This document shows, one piece after another, positions 47,941 to 56,725 of a stretch of DNA of 64,000 bases. The stretch's first letter is position 1, and each line of letters starts with the position of its first letter. Under the pieces are notes generated by a model. It saw only the letters and a program-made list of their open reading frames with translations. It did no database searches and was not told the DNA's origin. Where the stretch lies: the NCBI RefSeq assembly GCF_007280555.1, contig NZ_VKDB01000001.1, forward strand, positions 186,001-250,000, written 5' to 3'. Source of the stretch: Deinococcus detaillensis (GTDB lineage Bacteria; Deinococcota; Deinococci; Deinococcales; Deinococcaceae). The position numbers and the translations under genes were made by a program.

Positions 47941-48231
47941 ATGCTTACCGCCGCCTCACTGCCTCACTGCGCCGTCTGCGGTGCTATCGTCCCAGCCTCG
48001 ATGCTCACCGGCCCCGCCGCCTGCCCAGCCTGCGCCGTTCGCTCGATGGCAGAAGCCGCCGCCGCCGACCACCTGACCGCGCTGCTGACTCCCATCATTC
48101 AGCAGTGGGCGGCGCACTGGGTAGAAGCTGGCCTCAGCAGTAGCACCCTAGCCAGCCTGCTCGAACTCGAAGGGAATCAGTGGGCGTTCACTGATCCGCT
48201 GGGCAGCCTAAACACTCAGCCTCCCTGCTGA
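47941..48231 (+). CDS. Small zinc-ribbon protein
   Basis: A 96-residue protein with two CxxC pairs (HCAVCGAIV and ACPACAVRS) that probably bind one zinc ion, followed by an alanine- and leucine-rich helical part (DHLTALLTPIIQQWAAHWVE). AAGGAG lies about 8 nt before the ATG. It is the second gene behind the repressed promoter and is followed by a terminator. Function is unknown. Confidence 0.7.
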   Translation: MLTAASLPHCAVCGAIVPASMLTGPAACPACAVRSMAEAAAADHLTALLTPIIQQWAAHWVEAGLSSSTLASLLELEGNQWAFTDPLGSLNTQPPC

Positions 48232-48258
48232 CCTTCATCTCGGCACCCAGCAGCAGAT

Positions 48259-48284
48259 ACCCGCCCAAGTTCAGGGCGGGTTTT
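48259..48284 (+). terminator. Terminator of the two-gene regulated operon
   Basis: ACCCGCCC (48259-48266) pairs with GGGCGGGT (48274-48281) around a 7-nt loop and is followed by TTT. Confidence 0.75.
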
Positions 48285-48368
48285 CACTTGGCTAGGACTG
48301 GGGGTAGGGAGGGAAGGGCGTAGTGGGGGAGTCATGAACCAAGAGCCCTGTATTTTTTTCCACCCTGG

Positions 48369-49034
48369 TCAATCCGTCTCGATTCCGAGTTTGCGAAACA
48401 CCCGCGCCCAGCGCCGGTCAAAGACGCCGTTAGCCCGCCTCAGTGCGCCGTCGCCGCGCCGCCGATAGGGTTTAGGTATTTCCCGGCTCAGGCCCATCAC
48501 GTCGTAAGTCCAGTCGAGTGTCTTGTGACGCTGCCTGCTCACGTCGCTGAGGCCCAGACACTTCCGGCACCCGACCAGAGCCGCTGCCTGCTCGACACCC
48601 TCAGCATTCCAGGGCGAAGCATAAACCACACCACACCGCCCGCCGCAGCGAGGACAGACCAACCAGAGCCGCTGTGCGCCGCGTCCGGTGGTGGCATAAG
48701 TCAGTTGCACCCGTCTCCATTCTTGGCGTAGCTCTGTGCTGGCCGAGTTGGGCACGATCTGAAATGTGTTGGCGTCGGGCTGCCACTCCACCGCTAGCCG
48801 CGCTGCAATATCGGCCAGCGGCTCCAGTCCGGTCAGGGTGCGCCGCCGCGCCGCTACGCTGCCCGCTAAGCTGGCGACTGGGAGAGAGCGGCAGGCTTGA
48901 ACTGGAACCCGCTTGAAGAATTGCCTTCCAGTGCGCTCGTTGTGCTCTAACTGAACTGTCGGCGGGCCATCGCCGCGCTCGACGGCCAAGCTGAAGGCGT
49001 CCCCGATTCGTTCGTAAGGTTGGCTCTTGCTCAT
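48369..49034 (-). CDS. Zinc-ribbon protein of mobile elements
   Basis: A 221-residue protein. The middle holds a zinc ribbon (WLVCPRCGGRCGVVYA, then VGCRKCLGLSDVSRQRH), a pattern often seen in hypothetical proteins of phages and islands. The C-terminal part is basic (KPYRRRGDGALRR), suggesting nucleic-acid binding. TAGACT (49041-49046) lies 6 nt before the ATG, so it has its own leaderless promoter. Function is unknown. Confidence 0.65.
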   Translation of the reverse strand: MSKSQPYERIGDAFSLAVERGDGPPTVQLEHNERTGRQFFKRVPVQACRSLPVASLAGSVAARRRTLTGLEPLADIAARLAVEWQPDANTFQIVPNSASTELRQEWRRVQLTYATTGRGAQRLWLVCPRCGGRCGVVYASPWNAEGVEQAAALVGCRKCLGLSDVSRQRHKTLDWTYDVMGLSREIPKPYRRRGDGALRRANGVFDRRWARVFRKLGIETD

Positions 49035-49158
49035 GCTCTCAGTCTAGGCACTCGGCAATTGAAGGCGGAGTTTTCGGGGTTTGAACAGTGGAAAGGACTG
49101 CTCAGCCTGATTTCAACACGCAAGGAAAACGTAATATTCTTTTTTTTAGACTTATCCG

Positions 49159-49542
49159 ATGAATGTCAGATATTTACTTGTTGCTTTGCTCTCTGGGTTG
49201 CTACTTAACTCATGCGCCCCCAAAGCAGATACAACCACCGACGCAGATGCAGATACAGCTCTCACCATATCGCCGCCTGATCCACCTCGCAGTTCACCGC
49301 TTAGCCAGCAGCCTGCTGATCTTATCCGTGAAGAGTGTTTGAACAATCTCAAAAGCAAACTTGAGAGCAGCCCTGCGGCGAATTATGACGAAAATGCCAT
49401 GCCAAAACTGAGCGGTGAGAGTTGGAACTGGGAGAGTTCAGTCACTGATTTCGTGAGTAATGTTCCTACGGATAAATCTTTTAGCTGCACTGTAGTTGGT
49501 AACAGTCTGCAAGATGCAGCTATTACAACAACCCTCAAGTAA
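49159..49542 (+). CDS. Putative lipoprotein carried by the element
   Basis: A 127-residue protein with a lipoprotein signal (NVRYLLVALLSGLLLNSC, lipobox LLNSC). The mature part is acidic and threonine/serine-rich (DTTTDADADTALT) with two more cysteines (EECLNN and FSCTV). Base composition is more AT-rich than the surroundings. TAGACT (49147-49152) is 6 nt before the ATG. Surface-exposed lipoproteins on phage elements sometimes block superinfection, but nothing here proves such a role. Confidence 0.65.
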   Translation: MNVRYLLVALLSGLLLNSCAPKADTTTDADADTALTISPPDPPRSSPLSQQPADLIREECLNNLKSKLESSPAANYDENAMPKLSGESWNWESSVTDFVSNVPTDKSFSCTVVGNSLQDAAITTTLK

Positions 49543-49563
49543 AACATCGCAGCCCATCTAAAG

Positions 49564-52500
49564 CTAGGCTTGAGAGACGGCTGAGCTATCCACCTTCTTT
49601 CCCGCTGCTTGCTTTGCGGCTGCTTTCGCTGTCTTCTCGTTGGCCTTACACTGCGTTTCCACTTCGGCCAGCGTAACGGCGGCCTCAGCTTCCAGCGCGG
49701 CACATTCCAGATTGAGTGCCAGCAGCTTCTCTAGCAGCTCGTCGTCGGTCAATGGCCAGGCCCAGCCATAGGCCGCCGCCACCTCTTTATCCAGAGCGTC
49801 ATGAGCGCGGGCCAGTGCCTTGACTCCCACGATGACCTCTGAGCCGCTCGTGCGGTAGGTGGTGAGCAGGTTATAAGCGCCGGTCAGCGTCAGCAGCTTC
49901 TTGGCGCTGCTCGTCTCTGCGTTGGCCTTACGGTAAGGGTCTTCTTTGGTCAGCAGCATGGCGCGGACATTCTCAAGTTGCCGGGCGGCCTTCTCGATAG
50001 CCTCACGCTGGGCGGCATTCGGTTTAGGGAAGGGGAAGGTTTCAAAGGTGGTGGACGGGGTGTAGCGGGTATCGTTCCCCTTGCCCATGAAGGTGCCAAG
50101 TCGAAACGCCCATGAGCTATGTAAATGACTGTTCAACACGCCGAAAGTGAAATCATCGTCAGCGGCGATCACTACCAGTGCATTATCTGGCACTACATCG
50201 GATGGCAGATAAACAAATGTACGGAACTTAGAAACACGGGAAGTTGCTATAAATCTAGATAGGCCTGAGAGTTTACTAAGCATCCCAGGACGTACTTCAG
50301 CATAGAGCCACCAGCGCTCACGATAAGCCTTTCTATTGTTCTGATCCCTCTTCGGTTTTACGTAAGTTTTGACGTATTCAAATGGCTCTTCATATTCGGT
50401 AGCTTGCTTTTCGGTGAGGCCGGTAAAGTCAATCGTGTAGCGATCCTTACTGCCTTCGGTGATGTCTTCGCCCACTATGAAGCGCTTAATTACGTCAGCG
50501 TTACTTACGCCCGAAGTATTGGGCAGCGTTAGCCAAGAGCGGGCCTTCTCACCAGGAAGGTCAAAGGTTCCAGTAGGCAGCACACCTATGAATGCCCGCC
50601 CGGCATTCTCCTTGAGTTTCGGGGCCTGCTCCAAGCTGGCCCCGATACTTAAATCGGGATTGATGCTGGCCACCACTCGCACGGCCTCGGTGCGAGTCTT
50701 GACGTTGCGCTCGTCGCCCTCGTGGTGCAGCAGCACCCTCTCTGGGTCGCTGCCATCATCAAACATCACCACACTGACCCGCACCGCTGCGCCGTCCTGC
50801 GTCCAGGCCCGATCCGGCCAAGCTCTGAAAATGTTGGCGTCTCGCTGAATGCGCTCCATCACCACACGGTTTTTGCCGCCGCGAATGCTGTTGGTGGCGA
50901 TCAGCCCCACCCGCTTGGTTTTCCCGGCAGCCACCTGCTCGCGGGCCTTCTCGAACCAGTAACACACGAAGTCTGAGAAGCCCGGAATGCGCTCCCCGTA
51001 GGCTTTGCGAAGGGCGTCCACATTATCGCTGCCAAGCTGTTCGCGCATCGGAGAGTTGCCCAGAAACGGCGGATTCCCCACGATGAACTCGGCAGCAGGC
51101 CACTCGCGCACCCTGTCACCATCCATCACGGCATCCTGGCAGACCAGCCCCGGCAGTCTGTCCAGCACGGGCGATTCCCGGCGCTTCTCGCCGTGTTCGC
51201 GCAGCCATTGAAGGTAGCCGATCCACAACACCATTCCGGCGATTTCGTGGGCGTACTTGTTGATTTCCATGCCCAGCAGTTGCCGGGGCGATACCAGCGG
51301 CGGCACCGCCTCAGCCTCCTGCTCGGTCAGAGTGCGGATAGTGGCCCGTACTTCTAGCTCCAGATCAAGCAGCAGCCGCAGCGTCACGTACAGGAAGTTG
51401 CCCGATCCCATCGCCGCGTCCAGCACAGTCACGCTGGCCAGCCGCGCTTGAAATACTCTCAGACGGCCTGCCGCCTCATCAATCTGAGTTTGTCCCAGGC
51501 CGCCCTCAGCAAACAGGCCGCCGCCCTTCCGGCGGGCTTCCTCCACCTCTTGAACCAGTGGCACTAATTCCAAGCGCAGCGCGTCCCACTCAGCGCGTAG
51601 TGGGCGCATGATGACTGGTTCCACCACGTCAAGAATGTCGCTGAGCGGCGTGTAGTGTGCGCCGCGCTGCCAGCGCTTCTCCGGGTCAAGCACCAGCTCA
51701 AACAGAGTACCGAATATGGTTGGGTCAATCTGCCGCCAGTCACGCCGCGCTGCATCACGAAGAATCCTGATTTCGCTACCTTTCAGATCTGGCGCACTGG
51801 TGTTCTCGAAGACGCCGCCGTTGATGTAGGGGATGCGCCCGGCCAGCGTCCTCTTGCCCACCTTCATAGCCTCAAACAGCTCTTCGCACATCGGTTTAAA
51901 GTCTTCATCGTGCTTGAGGGCTTCGGTCAGCAGCCGGGTAAAAGTGCCGGAGGGAATTAGCTCCATATCCTCGGCAAACAGCGTGAACATGACCCGTACC
52001 AGAAAATCCGCAATGGCCTCTGTGTCCGCTTCGTCCCTACGTAGCACTTCGCTGACTTTTGCCAGGTCGGCCACTGCGGCCTCAGTGGCAATTTCAATAC
52101 GTTTGGTCGGGTTGAATGTCTGCGGATCGGTCCAGATCCGTGCCAGCGCTTGCCGCTTGCCCTCATCAAGCAGGTCTTCAAGGGTGTAGACAGTAATTTC
52201 TTTCTGGGTGCCGGTGAAGTTGGTGTGAACCTGAATCGTCTTCATGTCCGACACCACCAGCAGCGGCGGATTCTGCAAGTCTTCCCGGTAGGTCAGAAGC
52301 TGGGTGTAGGCCTTCTTGAGATCGCCATTGGCTTCCGGCCCCTTGTACTCCCAGCCAAAATGCCCAGCCCACCACACGTCGGCGTAACCCTTCTTGCCGG
52401 TGGTCTTGACCACGTGCTTCTCAAAACGGTACTCGCTGCCGGTGGGGTCGTAATCGAGCGGCTTAGGCACTTGCAGCAGTTCGCATAGCTCATTGAAATG

Positions 52501-52575
52501 CGTCTGTACGGCGGCCTTTTCGTTGACCGTGACCTTCTGGTATTTGCTGACGAATGCTGAGGGAGAAAGGGCCAT
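49564..52575 (-). CDS. MmeI-like type IIL restriction-modification enzyme
   Basis: A 1003-residue single-chain enzyme that should both methylate and cut DNA. The N-terminal nuclease has the D-x9-E-x-K arrangement of MmeI (D66, E76, K78 in YADVWWAGHFGWEYK). The amino-methyltransferase core has RGAHYTP (304-310), SAM motif I DAAMGSGNF (386-394) and catalytic motif IV NPPF (501-504). The target-recognition region (about 620-860) follows, then a helical end. Such enzymes methylate one adenine in a short asymmetric site and cut about 20 bp away. No separate methylase or specificity gene is needed. It is the likely defence cargo of the element. Confidence 0.88.
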   Translation of the reverse strand: MALSPSAFVSKYQKVTVNEKAAVQTHFNELCELLQVPKPLDYDPTGSEYRFEKHVVKTTGKKGYADVWWAGHFGWEYKGPEANGDLKKAYTQLLTYREDLQNPPLLVVSDMKTIQVHTNFTGTQKEITVYTLEDLLDEGKRQALARIWTDPQTFNPTKRIEIATEAAVADLAKVSEVLRRDEADTEAIADFLVRVMFTLFAEDMELIPSGTFTRLLTEALKHDEDFKPMCEELFEAMKVGKRTLAGRIPYINGGVFENTSAPDLKGSEIRILRDAARRDWRQIDPTIFGTLFELVLDPEKRWQRGAHYTPLSDILDVVEPVIMRPLRAEWDALRLELVPLVQEVEEARRKGGGLFAEGGLGQTQIDEAAGRLRVFQARLASVTVLDAAMGSGNFLYVTLRLLLDLELEVRATIRTLTEQEAEAVPPLVSPRQLLGMEINKYAHEIAGMVLWIGYLQWLREHGEKRRESPVLDRLPGLVCQDAVMDGDRVREWPAAEFIVGNPPFLGNSPMREQLGSDNVDALRKAYGERIPGFSDFVCYWFEKAREQVAAGKTKRVGLIATNSIRGGKNRVVMERIQRDANIFRAWPDRAWTQDGAAVRVSVVMFDDGSDPERVLLHHEGDERNVKTRTEAVRVVASINPDLSIGASLEQAPKLKENAGRAFIGVLPTGTFDLPGEKARSWLTLPNTSGVSNADVIKRFIVGEDITEGSKDRYTIDFTGLTEKQATEYEEPFEYVKTYVKPKRDQNNRKAYRERWWLYAEVRPGMLSKLSGLSRFIATSRVSKFRTFVYLPSDVVPDNALVVIAADDDFTFGVLNSHLHSSWAFRLGTFMGKGNDTRYTPSTTFETFPFPKPNAAQREAIEKAARQLENVRAMLLTKEDPYRKANAETSSAKKLLTLTGAYNLLTTYRTSGSEVIVGVKALARAHDALDKEVAAAYGWAWPLTDDELLEKLLALNLECAALEAEAAVTLAEVETQCKANEKTAKAAAKQAAGKKVDSSAVSQA

Positions 52576-52714
52576 GTGGGGTCATTATGACGGCCCTTCC
52601 ATGCGGTTTGGCAGCGGCGCACTGCTATCCGTCATGACTAGCGCGGCCTAACCTAACTCTCTGGGTGGCGCATTGCAAGCCGAGGCGAAGGCGGTAACAG
52701 TTTCACTGGCACTC

Positions 52715-52936
52715 TTATGGCTGCCCCTTCACGGGCCGCAGCGACCAAGTTGAAACGATATGCCGCGTCCCGTCTTCAAATCTCACCAGGGCGTTAGCGG
52801 GTCTGCGGCCAGGTTTGGGCAGGATCAGCACCCGGCAAGTCTGGCTGCGCCGTTCGTCCAGCCCTTTACCCACTGCCGCGCTGTATTTGTAGGCTTTACC
52901 CCGCGTCAGCCAGCGGTAGCGCTCTGGGCCGCTCAT
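52715..52936 (-). CDS. Unknown 73-residue protein
   Basis: A small basic protein (YRWLTRGKAYKYSAAVGKGL, then VLILPKPGRRPANALVRFED) that may adopt an SH3-like barrel, to judge from the strand pattern and the closing TRHIVSTWSLRPV. It overlaps the preceding gene by 4 nt and is the last of the replication operon (56303 down to 52715). I do not recognise the family. Confidence 0.6.
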   Translation of the reverse strand: MSGPERYRWLTRGKAYKYSAAVGKGLDERRSQTCRVLILPKPGRRPANALVRFEDGTRHIVSTWSLRPVKGQP

Positions 52937-53385
52937 GAATGCGCCGCTGCGCCACTTCGCTTCCTGTAGCCCTGAGCGCCGTAGACCTGGCAGGTATGGC
53001 CTGCCTGAATCTCTACCGGGGCCAGAGGTTCACCGTGCAACTCGCCATGAGCGCGGCGGCCAGCGCTGCACATTCCCATGTGATCGGCGGGGGCTGGGTG
53101 GGCCTCCCAGCGGGTACAACTGCCGCAGTGTCCGAGCTGCTGGGCTAGCTTTTGCCAAGCTGGGCGGCTGAGGTTGCCCAACCCAGCTCCAGTCTCAGTC
53201 GTTTGTATGTCCAGCGAAGGAGGGAGGTGGGCGGCTTCACCACTCTGTTTTCGAGCGAACACCCCCTCCCCCTCACTGCCAGAACTGCCAGAAGGAGGGA
53301 GATGATAGCTTTTGTCGGCTTTGGCGGTAAGGGGGAGGGGGTGTTCTGGCGTTTTTTTGTAGGAGCGCATCTTGAACACGGTCAT
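52933..53385 (-). CDS. Unknown cysteine-containing protein of the replication operon
   Basis: A 150-residue frame that overlaps its neighbours by 4 nt on both sides, a strong sign of a real operon gene. The first half is low complexity (two LPPS repeats) and contains the large inverted repeat at 53257-53346. The second half looks folded: PAWQKLAQQLGHCGSCTRWE, MGMCSAGRRAHGE, HTCQVYGAQGYRKR, with four cysteines that may bind zinc. Family not recognised. Confidence 0.55.
   Translation of the reverse strand: MTVFKMRSYKKTPEHPLPLTAKADKSYHLPPSGSSGSEGEGVFARKQSGEAAHLPPSLDIQTTETGAGLGNLSRPAWQKLAQQLGHCGSCTRWEAHPAPADHMGMCSAGRRAHGELHGEPLAPVEIQAGHTCQVYGAQGYRKRSGAAAHS
53257..53346. repeat. 17-bp inverted repeat inside a coding region
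   Basis: GAACACCCCCTCCCCCT (53257-53273) and its exact complement (53330-53346) flank a 56-nt loop. A GAAGGAGGGAG direct repeat occurs just outside and inside (about 53216 and 53291). Such a long purine/pyrimidine-biased stem within a gene is unusual; it could act in mRNA processing or as a recombination relic. Confidence 0.75.
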
Positions 53386-55814
53386 GCGTCACCGCCAATC
53401 AGATCAGGATGCAGGCGCAATACCTCAGAAGACCGCCCGCCAGTCTCTATTTCCTCCACCTGTACCCAGCCCAGTGCCGCCAGTTGCTCTATGGCCCGGT
53501 CAAGCAGCCCATCCGTCAAACCCGCCCAATCTTTCCGGCGAAGGTCACGAAGCCGGTCGCCGTCCTTAACTGCCTTCGCTTTGATCTTCTCGGCCAGCAT
53601 ATAGGCAGGAGCGTTAGACGTACCCAGTTCAAGGGCATAGACCTTCCGAGCGTGTAGCTCCAAAAACTCAACCCAGTTCAAGGCCAGTTCCAGCGCTTCA
53701 ACCGACACGGGTGGCAACTGATTGGCGTCCATGTCCGGCGCGGCCAGTTCGACTACATGGAAGACCAGGGCCAGCGAAGGGGCTAGGGAGCGGTACTTGC
53801 TGACGTGGGATTCAAAGGCGGGCGCATGTTCCACTTCACCACCGCGTAAACGGTTTTCCAGGGCGTCTCGCCACTCCTCCCACATAGGCTGAGCTTCATC
53901 GCTGAATGGCAAGCTGGGCGGCTCATCCTCGCCAGGGAGGTACAAGCTATCCAGTGCTTCAAATACGCTGAAGGCCCGCGCCTTATCCTCGCTGGAAGCC
54001 CGCCGGTTCTGACGTATCCACTCGCCCATCGAATCCGGCCAGACGATAAGTTGGAAGCGTTGCAACAGCCCACTATCACCGGCTGACCCTGCACGGCTGC
54101 GTACCATGAAGGAAGTCAGTGGCCCCGGCTGAATGCCGCCGATCACCGAAATACAGGGATTATCGGCCCGCACTGTGCCGCGCCCAATCCGCTCGAAGGA
54201 GTACATCCCCTCACCGTTCCAAGCCGTGAGGAAAAAGCCCAGCGCCTCAGCGCGTTCCTCGCGGGTGAGGTCGTTAATCCAGCTTCCCAACTCATCTCGC
54301 GTGAATGTCAGGCCACGTTTATTCTCTTGAATCAATTCGCCCAGCTTCTCGTAGGTGACGTTCTGCGTGACGTAGCGCTTGGCGACGGCTACATTTTCCT
54401 TCTCTCGTTCCTTGAGGTCGCGTAGCGCTTCACGATCAAAACCACCAGACTTAGCCGCTTGCTTCTTCAGCCTGGCCGCCTCAGCGAGAAGCGCCTCGCG
54501 TTCTATTTCCACCTCCAAGAGTTGCGCCTCATGTGCTTCGGCGGCCTGACGCTCTAGACGTTGCAAAAACTCTAAGGCGGTATCAAGGATCATGGACTTC
54601 ATGGCCCCTGGGCGGCCCACAATAGCGGCCCAGAGATTCGGCACCACCGCCCAGCCTTGAAGCCGCTCCGGTTTGATCTTGATTGATCGTCCCACCAGTC
54701 CAGAGATTGACGCCACTGCTAGCACCGCGAACAGTTCCAGGGGAATGCAGGCCAGCTCAGCGGCATTGACCAGCCAGCCGCGTAGCGCTTCGGGAACCAT
54801 ATCGGGCGGCATGGTAGGCACAGGCGGCAACTTGGGTGGCAAGAGCTGACGCGGTTTCCACTCCAGCCCAGAGGGGCTGTTGTGAAGATCCTTCACCTTC
54901 CCGGCCATTTGGCCCACGTCTTCGAGCATTTCAGGGTCAGCCATTCCCGCTGTCAGGGCGCTGTGGAGCGTGGGGCTGACTTCACTTTCCAGAAGCCCGG
55001 TCAGTGTTGCCGCATTCAGCAATTCGCGTTCGACTTCCCCCCGTGCCAGATGTCCGCCGCCGATCAGCCGCCCAGCTCGAAAGCCCACCGCGTTCAGACG
55101 GTTGTTTCGACCCGGTTCTTGCTGCTGTGCCAGCTCATCGGCCAGACCATGCAAGGTGATGAGCGCGTATTTTTGCTGGGCTTCGCGCTGAGTACTGGGT
55201 TTGCCGGTGAGTGGTGAGTGGGTGGGCTGCTGTGCCAGGGGGATCGGCAGCTTGGCCGGTAAGGGGAATGCCGCTTGAATCTGGGCTAGGGTGAAGCGCT
55301 CACCTGTACAAGACACGATGCGCGAAGTAAACGACTCACCTTTTTGGTGCAGGAAGCCAGGCAATCGCATGACGCGGTTTAAGCCCTTGCAGTCATCCGG
55401 ACAGCTTCCCACCGCCCGCGCTATGGCCTCTTGCTGGACATTGAAGGCATTGTTATCCAGTGGAACGCTTTCAGCATCTTCAAGAATCCAATAGGCGTGA
55501 AACTTGCCGAGGCTGCTTTCATTGAGCATGGACGGCGCAAGCGGCCAGCGTTCAGGCAGAGGCTGGCCGTCAAAGTCCGCGCAATATGTTCGAATACGGG
55601 TTACGTTAGCAATAGCGCGGCCTTCGCCGTCCCCTTCATTGACCATCACGAACACGCCCGCGCCTTGCCGGTTTAAGGCTTGCAGCTCTGCCGGGTCGTG
55701 CAAGATGCGAGACAGCCGCCGATTTTTAACGGGCCGATCATCGAAGGTCTGGAAGGTGCTCCGCCCGTCAAGCTGAGCAAGAAGGGCGGTCGCTTCAGAG
55801 GGAAGGGTGTCCAC
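53382..55814 (-). CDS. Replication protein: RepB-like primase fused to DUF3987 ATPase
   Basis: An 810-residue protein. The N-terminal part resembles archaeo-eukaryotic-type RepB primases (TYCADFDGQPLPERWPLAP, FHAYWILEDAES, NRVMRLPGFLHQKG). A linker leads to a DUF3987 (YfjI-like) domain with a P-loop-like GRPGAMKSMILDTAL near 415, a long coiled-coil insertion (about 430-490), FTRDELGSWIND and a motor-like C-terminal region. This fusion is common in satellites and integrative elements and probably primes and drives their replication. It overlaps both neighbouring genes. Confidence 0.8.
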   Translation of the reverse strand: MDTLPSEATALLAQLDGRSTFQTFDDRPVKNRRLSRILHDPAELQALNRQGAGVFVMVNEGDGEGRAIANVTRIRTYCADFDGQPLPERWPLAPSMLNESSLGKFHAYWILEDAESVPLDNNAFNVQQEAIARAVGSCPDDCKGLNRVMRLPGFLHQKGESFTSRIVSCTGERFTLAQIQAAFPLPAKLPIPLAQQPTHSPLTGKPSTQREAQQKYALITLHGLADELAQQQEPGRNNRLNAVGFRAGRLIGGGHLARGEVERELLNAATLTGLLESEVSPTLHSALTAGMADPEMLEDVGQMAGKVKDLHNSPSGLEWKPRQLLPPKLPPVPTMPPDMVPEALRGWLVNAAELACIPLELFAVLAVASISGLVGRSIKIKPERLQGWAVVPNLWAAIVGRPGAMKSMILDTALEFLQRLERQAAEAHEAQLLEVEIEREALLAEAARLKKQAAKSGGFDREALRDLKEREKENVAVAKRYVTQNVTYEKLGELIQENKRGLTFTRDELGSWINDLTREERAEALGFFLTAWNGEGMYSFERIGRGTVRADNPCISVIGGIQPGPLTSFMVRSRAGSAGDSGLLQRFQLIVWPDSMGEWIRQNRRASSEDKARAFSVFEALDSLYLPGEDEPPSLPFSDEAQPMWEEWRDALENRLRGGEVEHAPAFESHVSKYRSLAPSLALVFHVVELAAPDMDANQLPPVSVEALELALNWVEFLELHARKVYALELGTSNAPAYMLAEKIKAKAVKDGDRLRDLRRKDWAGLTDGLLDRAIEQLAALGWVQVEEIETGGRSSEVLRLHPDLIGGDA

Positions 55815-56115
55815 ACTTCACCGCCTCAAACACATTAGCCAGCGCCCGCCATGCGGCCTGTGCAGCGTAGCCCTGTTGCAACTCGCAGGCCAGTTCTTTA
55901 AGCTGCCCAGCCTCTTGCAGATCGCCTTCAAAATTGCACATAAAATTTTCCCGTTCTTGAGCTGTCTTGGCATTCTGGGCGGTTAACCGATCAGCCCAGT
56001 ACAAGCAGCTTTTATGGGTGAGGGGCGTACCGTCTGCATGAAGTAGGCCCAGCACGTCGGGCAAATGGGTTAAACTGTTCGTGTCGCCCACCGTCCGCTC
56101 GGTGGGCCGCTTCAT
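55795..56115 (-). CDS. Unknown 106-residue protein before the primase
   Basis: A soluble helical protein (LTAQNAKTAQERENFMCNFE, LACELQQGYAAQAAWRALAN). It overlaps the primase gene by 20 nt and the AlpA-like gene by 4 nt, so it belongs to the replication operon. No family recognised. Confidence 0.6.
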   Translation of the reverse strand: MKRPTERTVGDTNSLTHLPDVLGLLHADGTPLTHKSCLYWADRLTAQNAKTAQERENFMCNFEGDLQEAGQLKELACELQQGYAAQAAWRALANVFEAVKCGHPSL

Positions 56116-56303
56116 TTCTGCCCGCCGTTCAAAAAATCCTCGATGGCAGATAAGGGAATGACAATTTTCCGGCCTATGCGAATGCTGCGGAGTGCGCCGG
56201 AGCGGATCAAGTCATAGACCCCATTGCGGCCCACGCCCAGCATCGGTGCGGCCTCTTCTGGCTTTCTGGTGAGACGTGTAGGTGGTTCTTGGATTACAGT
56301 CAT
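56112..56303 (-). CDS. AlpA/excisionase-like helix-turn-helix protein
   Basis: A 63-residue MerR-type (HTH_17) DNA-binding protein: EEAAPMLGVGRNGVYDLIRS, then ALRSIRIGRKIVIPLSAIED. Such proteins act as excisionases or as activators of element genes. It is the first gene of the leftward replication operon, next to the control region and attR. Excisionase activity is inferred. Confidence 0.82.
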   Translation of the reverse strand: MTVIQEPPTRLTRKPEEAAPMLGVGRNGVYDLIRSGALRSIRIGRKIVIPLSAIEDFLNGGQK

Positions 56304-56500
56304 GGTGCGGCCCTCCTTATGGGGTCGTAAAAAGCTATGAACGCCCCGCTTAGGGAGTTCTTATCTCGTGAACGTGTGTGGGTGTTTTCTTGGTCGAGAG
56401 GCCTGCACACGTTTCGTCGTTTTTATTTTTATTTTTGTTTTCAGGTTACATACTGCTTCACCTCGTCTCGGTTCGTGATGAGATAGTACACCATTTTTCG

Positions 56501-56543
56501 TCTAATAAGGCGCTGTAACTAAGAGTTACAGCGCCTTATTAGA
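56501..56543. repeat. Perfect 20-bp-arm hairpin in the element control region
   Basis: Arms TCTAATAAGGCGCTGTAACT (56501-56520) and its exact complement (56524-56543) are separated by only AAG. The surrounding gene-free stretch 56304-56840 also has an AT-rich tract (about 56420-56450, runs of T broken by A), TGACGTCA (56567-56574), repeated ACGTA motifs and integrase arm-type sites. No T run follows on either strand, so it is not a normal terminator. A replication origin, single-strand initiation site or regulator site is possible. Confidence 0.85.
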
Positions 56544-56562
56544 TTGAACAATAGCTTGTGAA

Positions 56563-56570
56563 GTAGTGAC
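56563..56570 (-). repeat. Inverted copy of the arm-type motif
   Basis: GTAGTGAC is the complement of GTCACTAC, which occurs as close pairs at both element ends. It lies 20 bp after the long hairpin. Confidence 0.4.
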
Positions 56571-56706
56571 GTCATAACGTATTAACGTAACTGTGTGACT
56601 TCATTTCAATGATCCTGCGTCTAAATATCGACGTAAATTCAATAGAAGTAACGAACTGCCAAAACAAGCAGAGTTAGAGTACTGGCAGGATGCCTAACCA
56701 GCCTGC

Positions 56707-56725
56707 GTCACTACAGTGTCACTAC
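56707..56725 (+). repeat. Right integrase arm-type site pair
   Basis: GTCACTAC occurs twice (56707-56714 and 56718-56725) with a 3-nt spacer, the same orientation and spacing as at 45848-45866, about 115 bp inside attR. Confidence 0.65.

Noticed and set aside
52576..52714. Inverted ATGACGG/CCGTCAT motifs upstream of the restriction-modification gene.
   Set aside because: The match is short and interrupted, and I cannot tell a controller site from chance; no controller-protein gene is present.
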